Source: Planctomycetota bacterium (lineage in GTDB: Bacteria; Planctomycetota; Planctomycetia; Pirellulales; UBA1268). From it: a DNA stretch of 44,173 bases. The stretch is taken from assembly GCA_027592945.1 (NCBI GenBank), contig JAQCJP010000003.1:1-44173 (forward strand), in the 5' to 3' direction. This document shows, piece after piece, positions 17,851 through 26,008 of this stretch. Position numbers and translations under genes: made by a program. The notes beneath the pieces were generated by a model that was not told the origin of the DNA, made no database searches, and saw only the letters and a list, made by a program, of their open reading frames with translations. Within the stretch, counting starts at the first letter, position 1. Every line of letters starts with the position of its first letter.

Positions 17851-18313
17851 CCGGGCCGCCGGCCCCGTCTGCCTCATCCTCGTCGACAATCTCAATCTGA
17901 GTCGGGCTCTCGACCACGATCTGGGCCTTGCCCGCGTGTTCCTCGATTACGCCACGGACGCGGACCTTCAGTTCGAGGTATTCCAGTGCCGGGTTCTCGA
18001 TGCCCTCAGCGGCAAACCGGGCCAGCCCGGCGCGAAAGATCACCGCCGTGAAGTTGCTGCTCTCCCGGTGATCGCGCAGGGAGTTGAGGAAGCAGATTCC
18101 CTTGTCGTCGAGCTTCCGGCCGGCCTTGACAGTGAACTCGACGATGCACTCCTCGCCGATGTGCTCGATGGCCGCCGCGGCCGAAATAACCTCGGCTGCC
18201 CCAGCCTCTGACGGGCCAGCATCGGTGACTGCCGCGTCGTCACCGCGACCGGTCGCACATGCGATCGTGAGACTGAGGGTGCAGGCCATCAGCAGCAGGC
18301 GAGCAGGCGGCAT
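17822..18313 (-). CDS. Exported OB-fold-like protein
   Basis: 163 aa. A signal peptide is evident at MPPARLLLMACTLSLTIACATG; the Cys could be a lipid site, although the context is not a strong lipobox. Residues ~45-145 read as a five-strand OB-fold-like domain: GEECIVEFTVKAGRKLDDKG, NFTAVIFRAGL, YLELKVRVRGVIEEHAGKAQIVVESPTQIEI. Similar exported domains are common in planctomycetes, with unknown ligands. The tail is acidic and Pro-rich. The ATG at 18313 has GGAGGAT just upstream, so the longer track frame is not used. It lies 86 bases downstream of lptB on the same strand and overlaps the convergent small membrane protein by 29 bases. Confidence 0.8.
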   Translation of the reverse strand: MPPARLLLMACTLSLTIACATGRGDDAAVTDAGPSEAGAAEVISAAAAIEHIGEECIVEFTVKAGRKLDDKGICFLNSLRDHRESSNFTAVIFRAGLARFAAEGIENPALEYLELKVRVRGVIEEHAGKAQIVVESPTQIEIVDEDEADGAGGPVTPPSSKDS

Positions 18314-18399
18314 GGGATCCTCCACAGGGGGCGGGGGGCACGTGTCGAGAGGATACCGCACGGCCGGAACCGAGGCGAACGGCCGCCCCCGGCCCGCCT

Positions 18400-19134
18400 T
18401 CAGGCGGCCGTCACGCCGTGACTCTCGCCGAAGTAGTACTTCTTCGCGTCGGGATGGTTGAGCACCTCCTCGGCGCTGCCGTGGCAGAGGACCTTGCCTG
18501 CCCGGATGACGTAACTGCGATCGGTGATCGCCAGCGTCTCCCGCTCCCGGTGGTCGGTGATTAGGATCGAGATCCCGTCATCGCGGAGGCCCTGGATGAT
18601 CTTCTGGATCGAGTGGATCGTGACCGGGTCGATACCGGTGAAGGGTTCGTCGAGGAGGATGATCCGCGGCTCGGTGACCAGGCAGCGGGCGATCTCGAGC
18701 CGCCGCTTCTCACCACCAGAAATGTAGTGCGACTTCGACTTGCGGATCCGGGCGATGTCGAACTGTTCGAGAAGTTCCTCGCACCGCCGCCGCCGTTCCT
18801 TGGGCGGCATGCCGATCAGTTCCATGATGGCCAGGAGGTTCTGCTCCACGGTGAGCTTGCGAAACACGCTCTGCTCCTGTGCCAGGTAGCCCATCCCACC
18901 GTCCCGGGCCCGTTTGTACATCGGCCAGTTCGTCACCTCGGCGTCATCGAGGAGCACTCGGCCCGAGTCGGGGATCACCATCCCGCATGTCATCCGGAAA
19001 CTCGTCGTCTTGCCGGCACCGTTGGGCCCCAGGAGGCCCACGATCTCGCCGGGATCGACATGGAAATCGACCCCGTCGACCACCCGGCGGCGACCGTAGA
19101 CCTTGACGAGCCCTTCGACGGACAGGAGCGACAT
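18400..19134 (-). CDS. lptB: LPS export ABC transporter ATPase LptB
   Basis: ATP-binding subunit predicted to power lipopolysaccharide extraction from the inner membrane with LptF/G/C. About 244 aa, as in the family. Walker A is GPNGAGKTTS, the Q loop is YLAQEQSVFRKLTVEQNL (the LptB-typical form), the signature is YISGGEKRRLEIARCL, Walker B is RIILLDEPFTGIDP, and the switch His is in ILITDHRERETL. The LptB-like ISGGEKRR and TGIDP elements distinguish it from amino-acid transporter ATPases. Other lpt genes are not in the window. The start MSLLSVEGLVK is used; an ATG 27 bases upstream (19161) is also possible. It follows lepB after 37 bases. Confidence 0.92.
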   Translation of the reverse strand: MSLLSVEGLVKVYGRRRVVDGVDFHVDPGEIVGLLGPNGAGKTTSFRMTCGMVIPDSGRVLLDDAEVTNWPMYKRARDGGMGYLAQEQSVFRKLTVEQNLLAIMELIGMPPKERRRRCEELLEQFDIARIRKSKSHYISGGEKRRLEIARCLVTEPRIILLDEPFTGIDPVTIHSIQKIIQGLRDDGISILITDHRERETLAITDRSYVIRAGKVLCHGSAEEVLNHPDAKKYYFGESHGVTAA

Positions 19135-19171
19135 CCCTGCGATCCCTGGGGAAGCCGGCATGCCGGCTGAC

Positions 19172-20854
19172 TCACCTCACAAACCGCATCCTGGCGAAGT
19201 TTGGCAGGCAGGGCAATCGCAGTTCCCAGCCGCAGCGTTGGGCGACCCGCACATTCCAGGCGGTGGGCACGGCGTGGGGCCAGAAGACCATCAACGCCCG
19301 GCCCACCAGGAGCCGCCGGTCGACGTGATGCAGGGGCTCCTCGGGGGTGCCCCAGGCCCGGCTGTCCTTGCTGGCCGAGGAGTTGTCGCCCAGCATGAAG
19401 AACTGGTCCTCTTCAAGCGGGTAGGAGACAACCGGTTCCTCGGCTTCACGGCCCACCAGCGCTCGCTGGCTGCCGCTGCTGACGTAGTAGAGATCACGGA
19501 GTACCCGCAGGTCCGCGACGGTGACGTCAGCCCCCTCGGCCGTCACGCCGGCGGGAGCCAGGTCGTCGGGGTCGGTGTCGCCCGGCCGGCCCGAACCGAC
19601 AACCGGCCGTGAACTGCTTGCCAATCGGATCTCCCGCCGCCACGTGGTCGGCGTGGCGGTCGTGATTCGGCGGCCATCGACGAACAGGGAGAGTTCATCG
19701 TCGACGTTGGCAAACAGAATCTCCCAGCGGCCCCGCCCTTTGATGCCGCAGTCGGCCGTCGCAGCGGCGGCCCCGCCCGTCAGCGTGGCGATGCCCGTGG
19801 CCAGATCAAACCGACAGGTGTGCCGCTGCCCCGCCTCCACCAGATCGAACTCGACAAAGCCGGCCTCGCTGCGGCTCTCCAGTTCGCATTCCACCGCCAG
19901 ATCACCCACCCAGTGGGCTCCGTCGACCATCGCGCCCAGCTCGTCATCGTCATGGAGCGAGAGATACTCCGGCGCCTGGTTGTAGGGCTGATAGTCACCC
20001 ACCAGAATCGGCACGGCCTCGGGCAGCGGGCTGTCGGGTCCGTCCCAGCCGTCAGGCACGAAATGCCGCCAGCGGAGCATGGCCGGGTCGGTGTTGGCCG
20101 CCACCGAGAAGGATCGGCCGGAGTCGGCGGTCGTCCAGCGGGGCTGTTCGCCCTCCGCCGACCAGTCCCGCCAGGCCAGCGGCCAGCCGGCATCGACCAA
20201 CGCCTCGGCGACGTGCCGGCTGTCGTGAACGCACTGCAGCATGGCCCGCAGTTTGGCCGGCGGCTTGCGGGCGATGCCAGGCGCTTCGTCTCCACGGCTC
20301 GTCCAAATGTCACCTCCGGCGATCGAGACCGTCTCTTCGGGCAGTCCGATCAGCCGCTTGATGTAGTTGACCCGGGCATCCTCCGGATATTTGAAGACGA
20401 CCACATCCCACCGGCTCGGCTCGACAAAGTCGTAGGCAAACTTCTCGACGATGATCCGATCACCCGTGAAAGGTGGGTAGGCGTGACGGTAGCGGCCGGT
20501 GGCATCGGTTAGCCGGGCGATGCTCCCGCAGTTGGGGCAGCGGGCCTGGTTGACAAAGAAGTTGGGATTGAGCTGGCAGGAGGCCTCGTTCAGCTCCTTG
20601 CTGGAGCCGACCCGGAAGGCCGCCTCGCAGGATTCACAGACGACGTCGCGGTGCCGGCCCATCAGGGTCGGGGCCATCGAGCCGGTCGGGATCACGAAGG
20701 CCTCGGCCTCGAATGATCGAAACAGCAGGGCCAGCACGAACGCCACCACGATTGATTCGATCGTTTCCCGCCCACCGCTGAGCGGGTTTTGCACGATGTC
20801 GCCCTTTCCGGGCGGAGCAGCGGGGTGCTGAGGCGGCATGCTGGTCTCGTTCAC
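19172..20854 (-). CDS. lepB: Signal peptidase I with zinc-ribbon-like and large insert domains
   Basis: Membrane serine protease that removes Sec/Tat signal peptides. At 560 aa it is far longer than typical LepB. One N-terminal helix is at ~32-50. The nucleophile is Ser59 in IPTGSMAPTLMG and the general base is Lys166 in NYIKRLIGLPEE; box E reads GDNSSASKDSRAWG near residue 490. Between Ser and Lys are CxxC pairs (CESC, CPNC), forming a likely zinc ribbon. Between the Lys and box E lie ~300 extra residues, partly resembling a beta-sandwich (SRSEAGFVEFDLVEAG, LSLFVDGRRITTA). GTG at 20854 overlaps the upstream stop as GTGA; ATG at 20839 is the alternative. It sits in an envelope cluster with lptB and lipoproteins. 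Confidence 0.93.
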   Translation of the reverse strand: MNETSMPPQHPAAPPGKGDIVQNPLSGGRETIESIVVAFVLALLFRSFEAEAFVIPTGSMAPTLMGRHRDVVCESCEAAFRVGSSKELNEASCQLNPNFFVNQARCPNCGSIARLTDATGRYRHAYPPFTGDRIIVEKFAYDFVEPSRWDVVVFKYPEDARVNYIKRLIGLPEETVSIAGGDIWTSRGDEAPGIARKPPAKLRAMLQCVHDSRHVAEALVDAGWPLAWRDWSAEGEQPRWTTADSGRSFSVAANTDPAMLRWRHFVPDGWDGPDSPLPEAVPILVGDYQPYNQAPEYLSLHDDDELGAMVDGAHWVGDLAVECELESRSEAGFVEFDLVEAGQRHTCRFDLATGIATLTGGAAAATADCGIKGRGRWEILFANVDDELSLFVDGRRITTATPTTWRREIRLASSSRPVVGSGRPGDTDPDDLAPAGVTAEGADVTVADLRVLRDLYYVSSGSQRALVGREAEEPVVSYPLEEDQFFMLGDNSSASKDSRAWGTPEEPLHHVDRRLLVGRALMVFWPHAVPTAWNVRVAQRCGWELRLPCLPNFARMRFVR

Positions 20855-21447
20855 TTGAGGGCAATGGTGGTCATGCCATTTTGGGGCAGCATCCCGCCGA
20901 CCGCCAGGCTCAGCGTGCTGGCGGCGTTGTACTTCGCTGGCAGCGGCTTGCGGTCGTTGCCCGTGCCGCTGATCTCCACGCGGTAGAGCCCGCAGTTGAC
21001 GCCGGGAAACTCACCGCCGGGAATTGTGGGGCTTCCCACGCCCGAGGCGTCGGTGGTGGCCACGGCCTCCTTGATCGTCCCGCCCATGCTGGCGTCGGGC
21101 ACGAGTTTCACCTCGACGCCCTCGAGGGGCCGGCCCAGGTGCGTCACCTGCACGGCGACGCTGGTGATGGCGACCTTTGATTCCCGGATCTCTTCCAGCC
21201 AGGCCGCGAGTTCGTCCCGAGAGACCTGCCCGTCGCCGTTGCCGTCCATCCCGCCCCGGCCGCCGGCGATGGCGGCGAGTTTCTCGAGGCCCCCGCTGCT
21301 GGCAACCGCGTCGGCGATCGCCGCCGGGTCGATCGCCGGGGCCGGAATCCGAGCCGGACGGGAGGAGCCGCAGCCGACTGCCGCGGCGAACAGAATCGCT
21401 CCGCCGACGCTGCAGGACAGAGCGAGAAGCCAGCGAGCCGAAACCAC
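20851..21447 (-). CDS. Lipoprotein with EF-hand-like loop and transthyretin-like domain
   Basis: 198 aa. The signal peptide ends in a lipobox-like AAVGC, so it is probably a lipoprotein. A calcium-binding EF-hand-type loop, DGNGDGQVSRDEL, follows at about residues 67-79. The C-terminal part (VQVTHLGRPLEGVEVKLVPD through YRVEISG) looks like a carboxypeptidase-regulatory or transthyretin-like beta sandwich, common in planctomycete exported proteins. GTG at 21447 is chosen because CCGGAGG precedes it by about 7 bases and it opens the signal peptide; the first 67 residues of the track ORF are non-coding in character. Its TGA overlaps the lepB GTG, suggesting translational coupling. Confidence 0.83.
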   Translation of the reverse strand: MVSARWLLALSCSVGGAILFAAAVGCGSSRPARIPAPAIDPAAIADAVASSGGLEKLAAIAGGRGGMDGNGDGQVSRDELAAWLEEIRESKVAITSVAVQVTHLGRPLEGVEVKLVPDASMGGTIKEAVATTDASGVGSPTIPGGEFPGVNCGLYRVEISGTGNDRKPLPAKYNAASTLSLAVGGMLPQNGMTTIALK

Positions 21448-21516
21448 GAGAGAGCCTCCGGAGCGATTGCGTCGAAACCCCGAGACACGACGCTGGCGAT
21501 TGCCCGCCGGCGCCGC

Positions 21517-21550
21517 CCCACCGGGCCTGGAGTTTATGCTCCCCGGTGGG
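21517..21550. other. Intercistronic hairpin
   Basis: Nine-base perfect arms CCCACCGGG (21517-21525) and CCCGGTGGG (21542-21550) enclose a 16-base loop that itself contains GGAG/CTCC. It lies in the 197-base gap between the TlpA-like gene and the EF-hand lipoprotein gene, both minus strand. There is no T-run after it on the minus strand, so it is not a standard intrinsic terminator; transcript processing or attenuation are possible roles. Confidence 0.55.
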
Positions 21551-21644
21551 CGGTACTCAAACGGCTCGCCTCGGGCCTGCTGCACGCGACCCCGGCCCCG
21601 GGGGCACGCTGTCGCCAAGCCGTCTCGCCGCCCACCGCGGTGCC

Positions 21645-22259
21645 TCATTCGGCCAGCAGACGGTCCACCGTCGCTGCGACGTCGTCGTAGGTGAAGGGGC
21701 GGTCGAGTTCTCGGGCGGCGAAGTCGTCGTCGTAGCGGATCGCCAGGGTGCCGTCGGGCTTCCAGATGAAGATGGCCGGCACGCTCACGATCTCGAGCTT
21801 CTCGGAGAGGCTGTCGGCGTCCTCCGTGGCCAGCATGTTCACCACATCACCTGCCCCAACCCGCTCGAGAAAGCCCTTGACCGGGCCGACGAGATCATCC
21901 ACCGCTCCAATCCCGTCGTAGTCGAAGCAGAGCGACAGGCATTGCACCCGATCCGGGTGGGCGGCCGCCAGTTCAACAAGCCCCGGAAACTCTTTGACGC
22001 AGGGAGGGCAGGAGGTGCTCCAGCAGTCGAGTACCACCACCTTGCCGCGGTGGCGGGCCACCTCCTCCATCAGCCCGTTGTGGTCAACCAGGTGAAGGGC
22101 AATCGTCACCGAGGGGTCGGCTGCTGGGCGGTCGGCCGCGGCCGGCGGGGCATCGGCTGGACGGGGCGAGCCGCAACCTGTGAGGATCACGACCGTCGCC
22201 ACGAGTGCCGTGGCCTGTCTCCAGCGGTCTGAGCCTGCGATGCCGTCGTTCGAGCACAT
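21645..22259 (-). CDS. TlpA-like thioredoxin-fold lipoprotein
   Basis: 204 aa. A signal peptide with lipobox LTGC (about residues 26-29) is followed by an Ala/Pro linker. The thioredoxin-like core begins near residue 50 with a beta strand, then VVVLDCWSTSCPPCVKEFPGL, giving a redox-active CPPC. The cis-Pro region is present in VSVPAIFIWKPDG. TlpA/ResA-type proteins reduce periplasmic disulfides, often for cytochrome c maturation; this genome encodes c-type cytochromes nearby, which fits but does not prove that role. The ATG at 22259 lies inside the 5' end of the divergent SpoU gene (20-base overlap), so the two genes' start regions overlap. Confidence 0.88.
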   Translation of the reverse strand: MCSNDGIAGSDRWRQATALVATVVILTGCGSPRPADAPPAAADRPAADPSVTIALHLVDHNGLMEEVARHRGKVVVLDCWSTSCPPCVKEFPGLVELAAAHPDRVQCLSLCFDYDGIGAVDDLVGPVKGFLERVGAGDVVNMLATEDADSLSEKLEIVSVPAIFIWKPDGTLAIRYDDDFAARELDRPFTYDDVAATVDRLLAE

Positions 22260-22758
22260 TCGTCACAAGCCTCCGGAGGTCCTGCCTGCCGGCCGCGAGC
22301 TGGTCGTGGCCTGCCCGCCGATGAGGAGCCAGGTCAATCTATCCCACATCGTACGAACCTGTGGTTGTTTCGGCATTCGGCGGGTCATCTTCTGCGGCGC
22401 GGCCAGGATCCGGGAGCGGATCGCCCGGAACGGCAGTGAGGCGGTGGCGATCGAGATCCATCGCAGCCTGCCGCCGGTGCTCGACCGGCTGCGGAGCGAG
22501 GGCTACGAGCTGGTCGGGCTCGAGCAGGCGACCGGGTCGGAATCGTTGCCCGCCTTCCGCTTCGCCGCCCGTACGGCGCTGATCGTCGGCAACGAGCGGA
22601 CGGGCCTCCTCCCTGAGGAACTTGCCAGGCTCGACAGGGTGGCGGAGATTCCGATGGCCGGCATGCCCCACAGTCTCAACGCGGCGACCGCCACAGCAGT
22701 GGCCGTTTACGAATACTGCCGACAGTGGCCGGGTGGCGGCAGCGAGGACACGCAGTGA
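22240..22758 (+). CDS. SpoU/TrmH-family RNA 2'-O-methyltransferase
   Basis: 172 aa, SPOUT-fold methyltransferase that uses S-adenosylmethionine to methylate ribose in tRNA or rRNA. All three SpoU motifs are present: NLSHIVRTCGCFGI (motif 1, catalytic Arg), ALIVGNERTGL (motif 2), and IPMAGMPHSLNAATATAVAVYE (motif 3, knotted SAM site). No N-terminal substrate-binding domain is present, so it resembles the minimal class. The target nucleotide cannot be inferred. ATG at 22240 overlaps the divergent TlpA-like gene by 20 bases; family-like sequence starts there (HIRHKPPE). Its TGA overlaps the GTG of the RNase HII-like gene, suggesting coupled translation. Confidence 0.9.
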   Translation: MPSFEHIRHKPPEVLPAGRELVVACPPMRSQVNLSHIVRTCGCFGIRRVIFCGAARIRERIARNGSEAVAIEIHRSLPPVLDRLRSEGYELVGLEQATGSESLPAFRFAARTALIVGNERTGLLPEELARLDRVAEIPMAGMPHSLNAATATAVAVYEYCRQWPGGGSEDTQ

Positions 22759-23705
22759 CCCTTGTAATCGGCACCGACGAGGCGGGCTACGGCCCCAACC
22801 TGGGGCCGCTGGTGGTCGCTGCGACGGCCTGGCGGCTCGAGGCCGGGCCGGCGGCCGTGGAACACCGCTTGGCCCGGGCGTTGGAGGAGGCCGGGCGGCT
22901 CGCACCGGGCGGCCGACTGTGGGGTGATTCCAAAGCGATCTACCGCGGCGGCAGGGGCCTCGAAGGGCTCGAGCGAGGTGTGCTTGTCGCGCTCGCTGTG
23001 GCCGGTCAGGGCCAGCCTGCCATCTGGCGGGATCTGATCGCAGGACTGACGGCCGACGGGCCGGAGCCGACAGCAGCACCGCCGGAACAGCGCTGCCTCG
23101 ATGACCTCTCGTTGCCGTGGCATCAGGCGGCAGGAGCCTGTCTGAAACTGGCCGCAGCCGTCGATTCCCGGCTGGCGGCCGCGGGCGTCAGCCTCGAGGC
23201 GGTCCGGTGCCGGCTGGTGCAGCCGGCCGAGTTCAATCGGCTGCTCGACGAGGGGCTCAACAAGAGCGACATCCTCTCGCGGATCACCCTCGAACTCGCG
23301 GCCCGGCTGGATGGCCGTGCCCACAACGAACCGGTGGTGATCTGGTGCGACCGTCACGGGGGTCGCCGCCGGTACGCGGCCCAGGTAACGCGGGCCTTCG
23401 ACACGCCGCTTGTGCAGCCGCTTGAAGAAACCCCCCGTTGCAGCCGTTATGCCTGCGGGCCGCGCCGCACGATCGAGTTCTCCGTGGCCGGTGAGTCACG
23501 GCTTCCCATTGCGGTGGCCAGCATGACTGCCAAATACCTCCGCGAACTGTCGATGCAGGCCTTCAACAGCCACTGGGGAAGCAGGCAGACCGGCTTGAAA
23601 CCGACGGCGGGCTATCCCGTCGATGCGGTCCGCTGGCGGAAGGAGGGGGCTGCCGCCGTCGAGTCGGCTGGCACGTCCTGGGATGCCGTCTGGCGACGGG
23701 CTTGA
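22755..23705 (+). CDS. Divergent RNase HII-like protein
   Basis: 316 aa. The N-terminus IGTDEAGYGPNLGPLVVAAT matches the RNase HII block GxDEAGrGPlaGP; then WGDSKAIY matches the DSK block, IWCDRHGG supplies a further Asp, and ASMTAKYLREL matches the SxxAKxxRD block. These include the expected metal-binding acidic residues, so an RNase H fold and possibly RNA/DNA-hybrid cleavage are likely. Spacing between the blocks is much larger than in true RNase HII (about 200 aa), suggesting a divergent subfamily. GTG at 22755 gives a GTGA overlap with the SpoU gene, and the DEAG motif begins soon after it. The substrate is unproven. Confidence 0.72.
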   Translation: MTLVIGTDEAGYGPNLGPLVVAATAWRLEAGPAAVEHRLARALEEAGRLAPGGRLWGDSKAIYRGGRGLEGLERGVLVALAVAGQGQPAIWRDLIAGLTADGPEPTAAPPEQRCLDDLSLPWHQAAGACLKLAAAVDSRLAAAGVSLEAVRCRLVQPAEFNRLLDEGLNKSDILSRITLELAARLDGRAHNEPVVIWCDRHGGRRRYAAQVTRAFDTPLVQPLEETPRCSRYACGPRRTIEFSVAGESRLPIAVASMTAKYLRELSMQAFNSHWGSRQTGLKPTAGYPVDAVRWRKEGAAAVESAGTSWDAVWRRA

Positions 23706-23747
23706 GGGCCGCTTGCGACAGGCCGGCCTGCCAACCAGAATCCTGGG

Positions 23748-24248
23748 ATGGCCATCCTCACCACCCGGCTCTACGTCGTCAGACACGCACCTGCCGAAGA
23801 TGCCGGGCCGGGCATCAGTGATTGTGATCGGCAGTTGACCGAGAAGGGCCGGCGGCGGTTTGCCCGAATGGTGCAGCGGCTGGTGGAACGTGGTCTGGAA
23901 ATTGACCTGGTGGCGACGAGCCCGCTTGTTCGTTGCCGCCAGACGGCGGACCTGCTGGCCGACTCGCTCCCGGGCCAGCCCCGGGTTGCCGTGGTCGATC
24001 GGCTCGCGCCCGGGGCTGACTGGGAGGCGGTGGTGGCCTGGACGGTGCAGCAGGATGCTCCGCGGGTCGCCTGGGTCGGCCATGCCCCTTGTGTGGGAAG
24101 GCTGGTGGCCATGTCGATCGGCGACGGGTCGGCGGCGGTTCGGATGCAGAAGGGCGCCGTCGCCGCGATCGCCCTGGACGACGGGCCCGGCCAGCCCGGC
24201 GAACTGCTTTGGCTTGTCTCTCCCGATTTGCTCGGCCGGCGGCACTGA
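23748..24248 (+). CDS. sixA: SixA-like histidine phosphatase
   Basis: 166 aa, short histidine-phosphatase fold. The catalytic RH motif is VVRHAPAED (Arg12, His13), the second Arg is in SPLVRCRQTA, and the second His is in WVGHAPCVGRL. Its length and lack of an extra cap domain fit SixA, which removes phosphate from phospho-histidine in HPt domains or phosphotransfer proteins such as NPr. No HPt gene is nearby, though a histidine kinase lies ~20 kb away; a link is only speculative. The ATG at 23748 follows the RNase HII-like gene by 42 bases on the same strand. Confidence 0.85.
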   Translation: MAILTTRLYVVRHAPAEDAGPGISDCDRQLTEKGRRRFARMVQRLVERGLEIDLVATSPLVRCRQTADLLADSLPGQPRVAVVDRLAPGADWEAVVAWTVQQDAPRVAWVGHAPCVGRLVAMSIGDGSAAVRMQKGAVAAIALDDGPGQPGELLWLVSPDLLGRRH

Positions 24249-24439
24249 TCGGCCCAAGAAACGCCCGCCCGGCGGAAGCCTCAGGGTGGTTTCCCCCGAT
24301 TCGCCAGCGGCCTATCATAAGAGGCCGTGGTGAGAGCGAATGTCTGGCGAGGCTTGTGCGTTCTTGCAGGCACCGTGAGGGCGGTTCGCTCTGCCCGCAT
24401 CCGATCACGAACACCCAGAGTATTGAAGGAGGCGTCGCC

Positions 24440-26008
24440 ATGTCGTGCCGCTTGCATGGTCTCACTCGATTTTTCACGGCAGGGGCACGATCGCTCGCAG
24501 CGATTGGTCTCCTGGTGGCCGGCTGCAGTCCCGAGGCCGGTCCTCCTCGGGAGGAAGTCGTCGAGATCGAGGAGATCGAGATCGCTCCGGCAGAGCCTTC
24601 TGAGCCTGAAACGCCGGCGGTCACCGGCGGCGAGGAGGCCCGTCAGGAGATCGACGAGGAAAAGGCCGCCGCCGACAAGGTAATCGACGAGGCCGCCGAG
24701 TCCGGTGCGTCAGAGCCAGAAATGAAGCAAGAGCCGGCGGAGCCGGCTGAGCCGGCAGGGGAGCCGGAGCCGGAGCCGGCTGAGCCCGCCGCCGAGCCCG
24801 CAGAAAGCCCAGAGCCGGAGATCGACCAAGAGGAGCCGGCGGAGGCTGTCGCGACCGACCCTGAACGCTTCATGCTTGGAGACCCTTCCCTCACGGCCGG
24901 CGTCCCCGGCTCGGGCCCGATCACGCTCGAGGAGATTGATGCCTGGCTGGCTGATCCCCGCAATCACGCGGTGCTGATCCCAGAGTTGCCGCTGGGGTTG
25001 TCGCAGGGAGCCGGCCAGATCCAGGGTCTCGAGGCCAACCCGCTGACGCGGGCCAAAGTCGAGCTTGGCCGCCAACTCTACTTCGACACTCGGCTGTCAG
25101 CGGATTCGACGGTCTCCTGTGCCAGCTGCCATGATCCGTCGATGGGCTACAGCGCCCGCACCAGGACGGGCGTCGGCATTGATGGCCAAGAGGGCGGGCG
25201 GAACTCGCCGGTTTCCTTCAACCGGATCCTCTCGGGAAAGCAGTTCTGGGACGGCCGGGTCGATTCGCTGGAGGCCCAGGCTGTCGGCCCCATTGCGAAC
25301 CCGATCGAGATGGGCTTCACGCACGAGGGTGTCGTCAAGCGGCTGGCCGGAATCCCGGCGTACGCCCGGCAGTTCGACCGGATCTTCGGAGAGCTGACGA
25401 TCGATCGTGTTGGCGAGGCAATCGCGGCCTTCGAGCGGGTGATCGTCACGCAGCCCTCGCCCTACGACTACTACGAGCAGCTCCTCCCCTTCACCCGCAT
25501 GGATGAGGAAGACATCGCTGATGACGAGGAGTTGGCGGAGCTCTATGCCGCCGCCAAGGAAGCCGCCGCCGCCCATCCGATGAGCGACTCGGCCAAGCGG
25601 GGCCGGGATCTCTTTTTCGGCAAGGCCAACTGCACCGCCTGCCACGTCGGCGCCAACCTGGCCGACGAGAAGTATCACAATCTCGGCGTCGGGATGGCCG
25701 CCGAGGAGCCCGATCTGGGCCGGTTCGTCGTCACCGGTGATGAAAAGGACAAGGGAGCCTTCAAGACCCCGACCGTCCGCAACGTCGCCCTGACGGCACC
25801 CTACATGCACGACGGCTCGCAGGCGACCCTCGAGGAAGTGGTGGAGTGGTACGACAAGGGCGGCCACCCCAATCCCTTTTTGAGCGACAAGATCAAGCCG
25901 CTCAACCTGACCGACCAGGAGCAGGCTGACCTGGTGGAGTTCATGCGGGCCTGCACCAGCCCGACGCCACCGGTGGAGACGGGGCGGTTGCCCGCCGCGG
26001 CCCTGTGA
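24440..26008 (+). CDS. Di-haem cytochrome c peroxidase (CcpA/MauG family) lipoprotein
   Basis: 522 aa. The signal peptide ends in lipobox VAGC. Residues ~30-145 are a low-complexity Glu/Pro/Ala linker of short EPAEP-type repeats. The peroxidase core follows: LGRQLYFDTRLS, first haem site CASCHDPSMGYS, WDGRVDSLEAQA, second haem site CTACHVGANL, and the C-terminal FKTPTVRNVALTAPYMHDG block. It probably reduces hydrogen peroxide, or acts like MauG, at the periplasmic face of a membrane. The linker would hold the catalytic domain away from the lipid anchor. The ATG at 24440 has AAGGAGG seven bases upstream. Its TGA overlaps the GTG of the ROK kinase gene. Confidence 0.93.
   Translation: MSCRLHGLTRFFTAGARSLAAIGLLVAGCSPEAGPPREEVVEIEEIEIAPAEPSEPETPAVTGGEEARQEIDEEKAAADKVIDEAAESGASEPEMKQEPAEPAEPAGEPEPEPAEPAAEPAESPEPEIDQEEPAEAVATDPERFMLGDPSLTAGVPGSGPITLEEIDAWLADPRNHAVLIPELPLGLSQGAGQIQGLEANPLTRAKVELGRQLYFDTRLSADSTVSCASCHDPSMGYSARTRTGVGIDGQEGGRNSPVSFNRILSGKQFWDGRVDSLEAQAVGPIANPIEMGFTHEGVVKRLAGIPAYARQFDRIFGELTIDRVGEAIAAFERVIVTQPSPYDYYEQLLPFTRMDEEDIADDEELAELYAAAKEAAAAHPMSDSAKRGRDLFFGKANCTACHVGANLADEKYHNLGVGMAAEEPDLGRFVVTGDEKDKGAFKTPTVRNVALTAPYMHDGSQATLEEVVEWYDKGGHPNPFLSDKIKPLNLTDQEQADLVEFMRACTSPTPPVETGRLPAAAL

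Noticed and set aside
24308-24327. CGGCCT/AGGCCG stem upstream of the peroxidase gene as a regulatory hairpin
   Set aside because: A six-base stem with an 8-base loop is easily found by chance here. It lies over a TATCAT hexamer, but no matching -35 was found.
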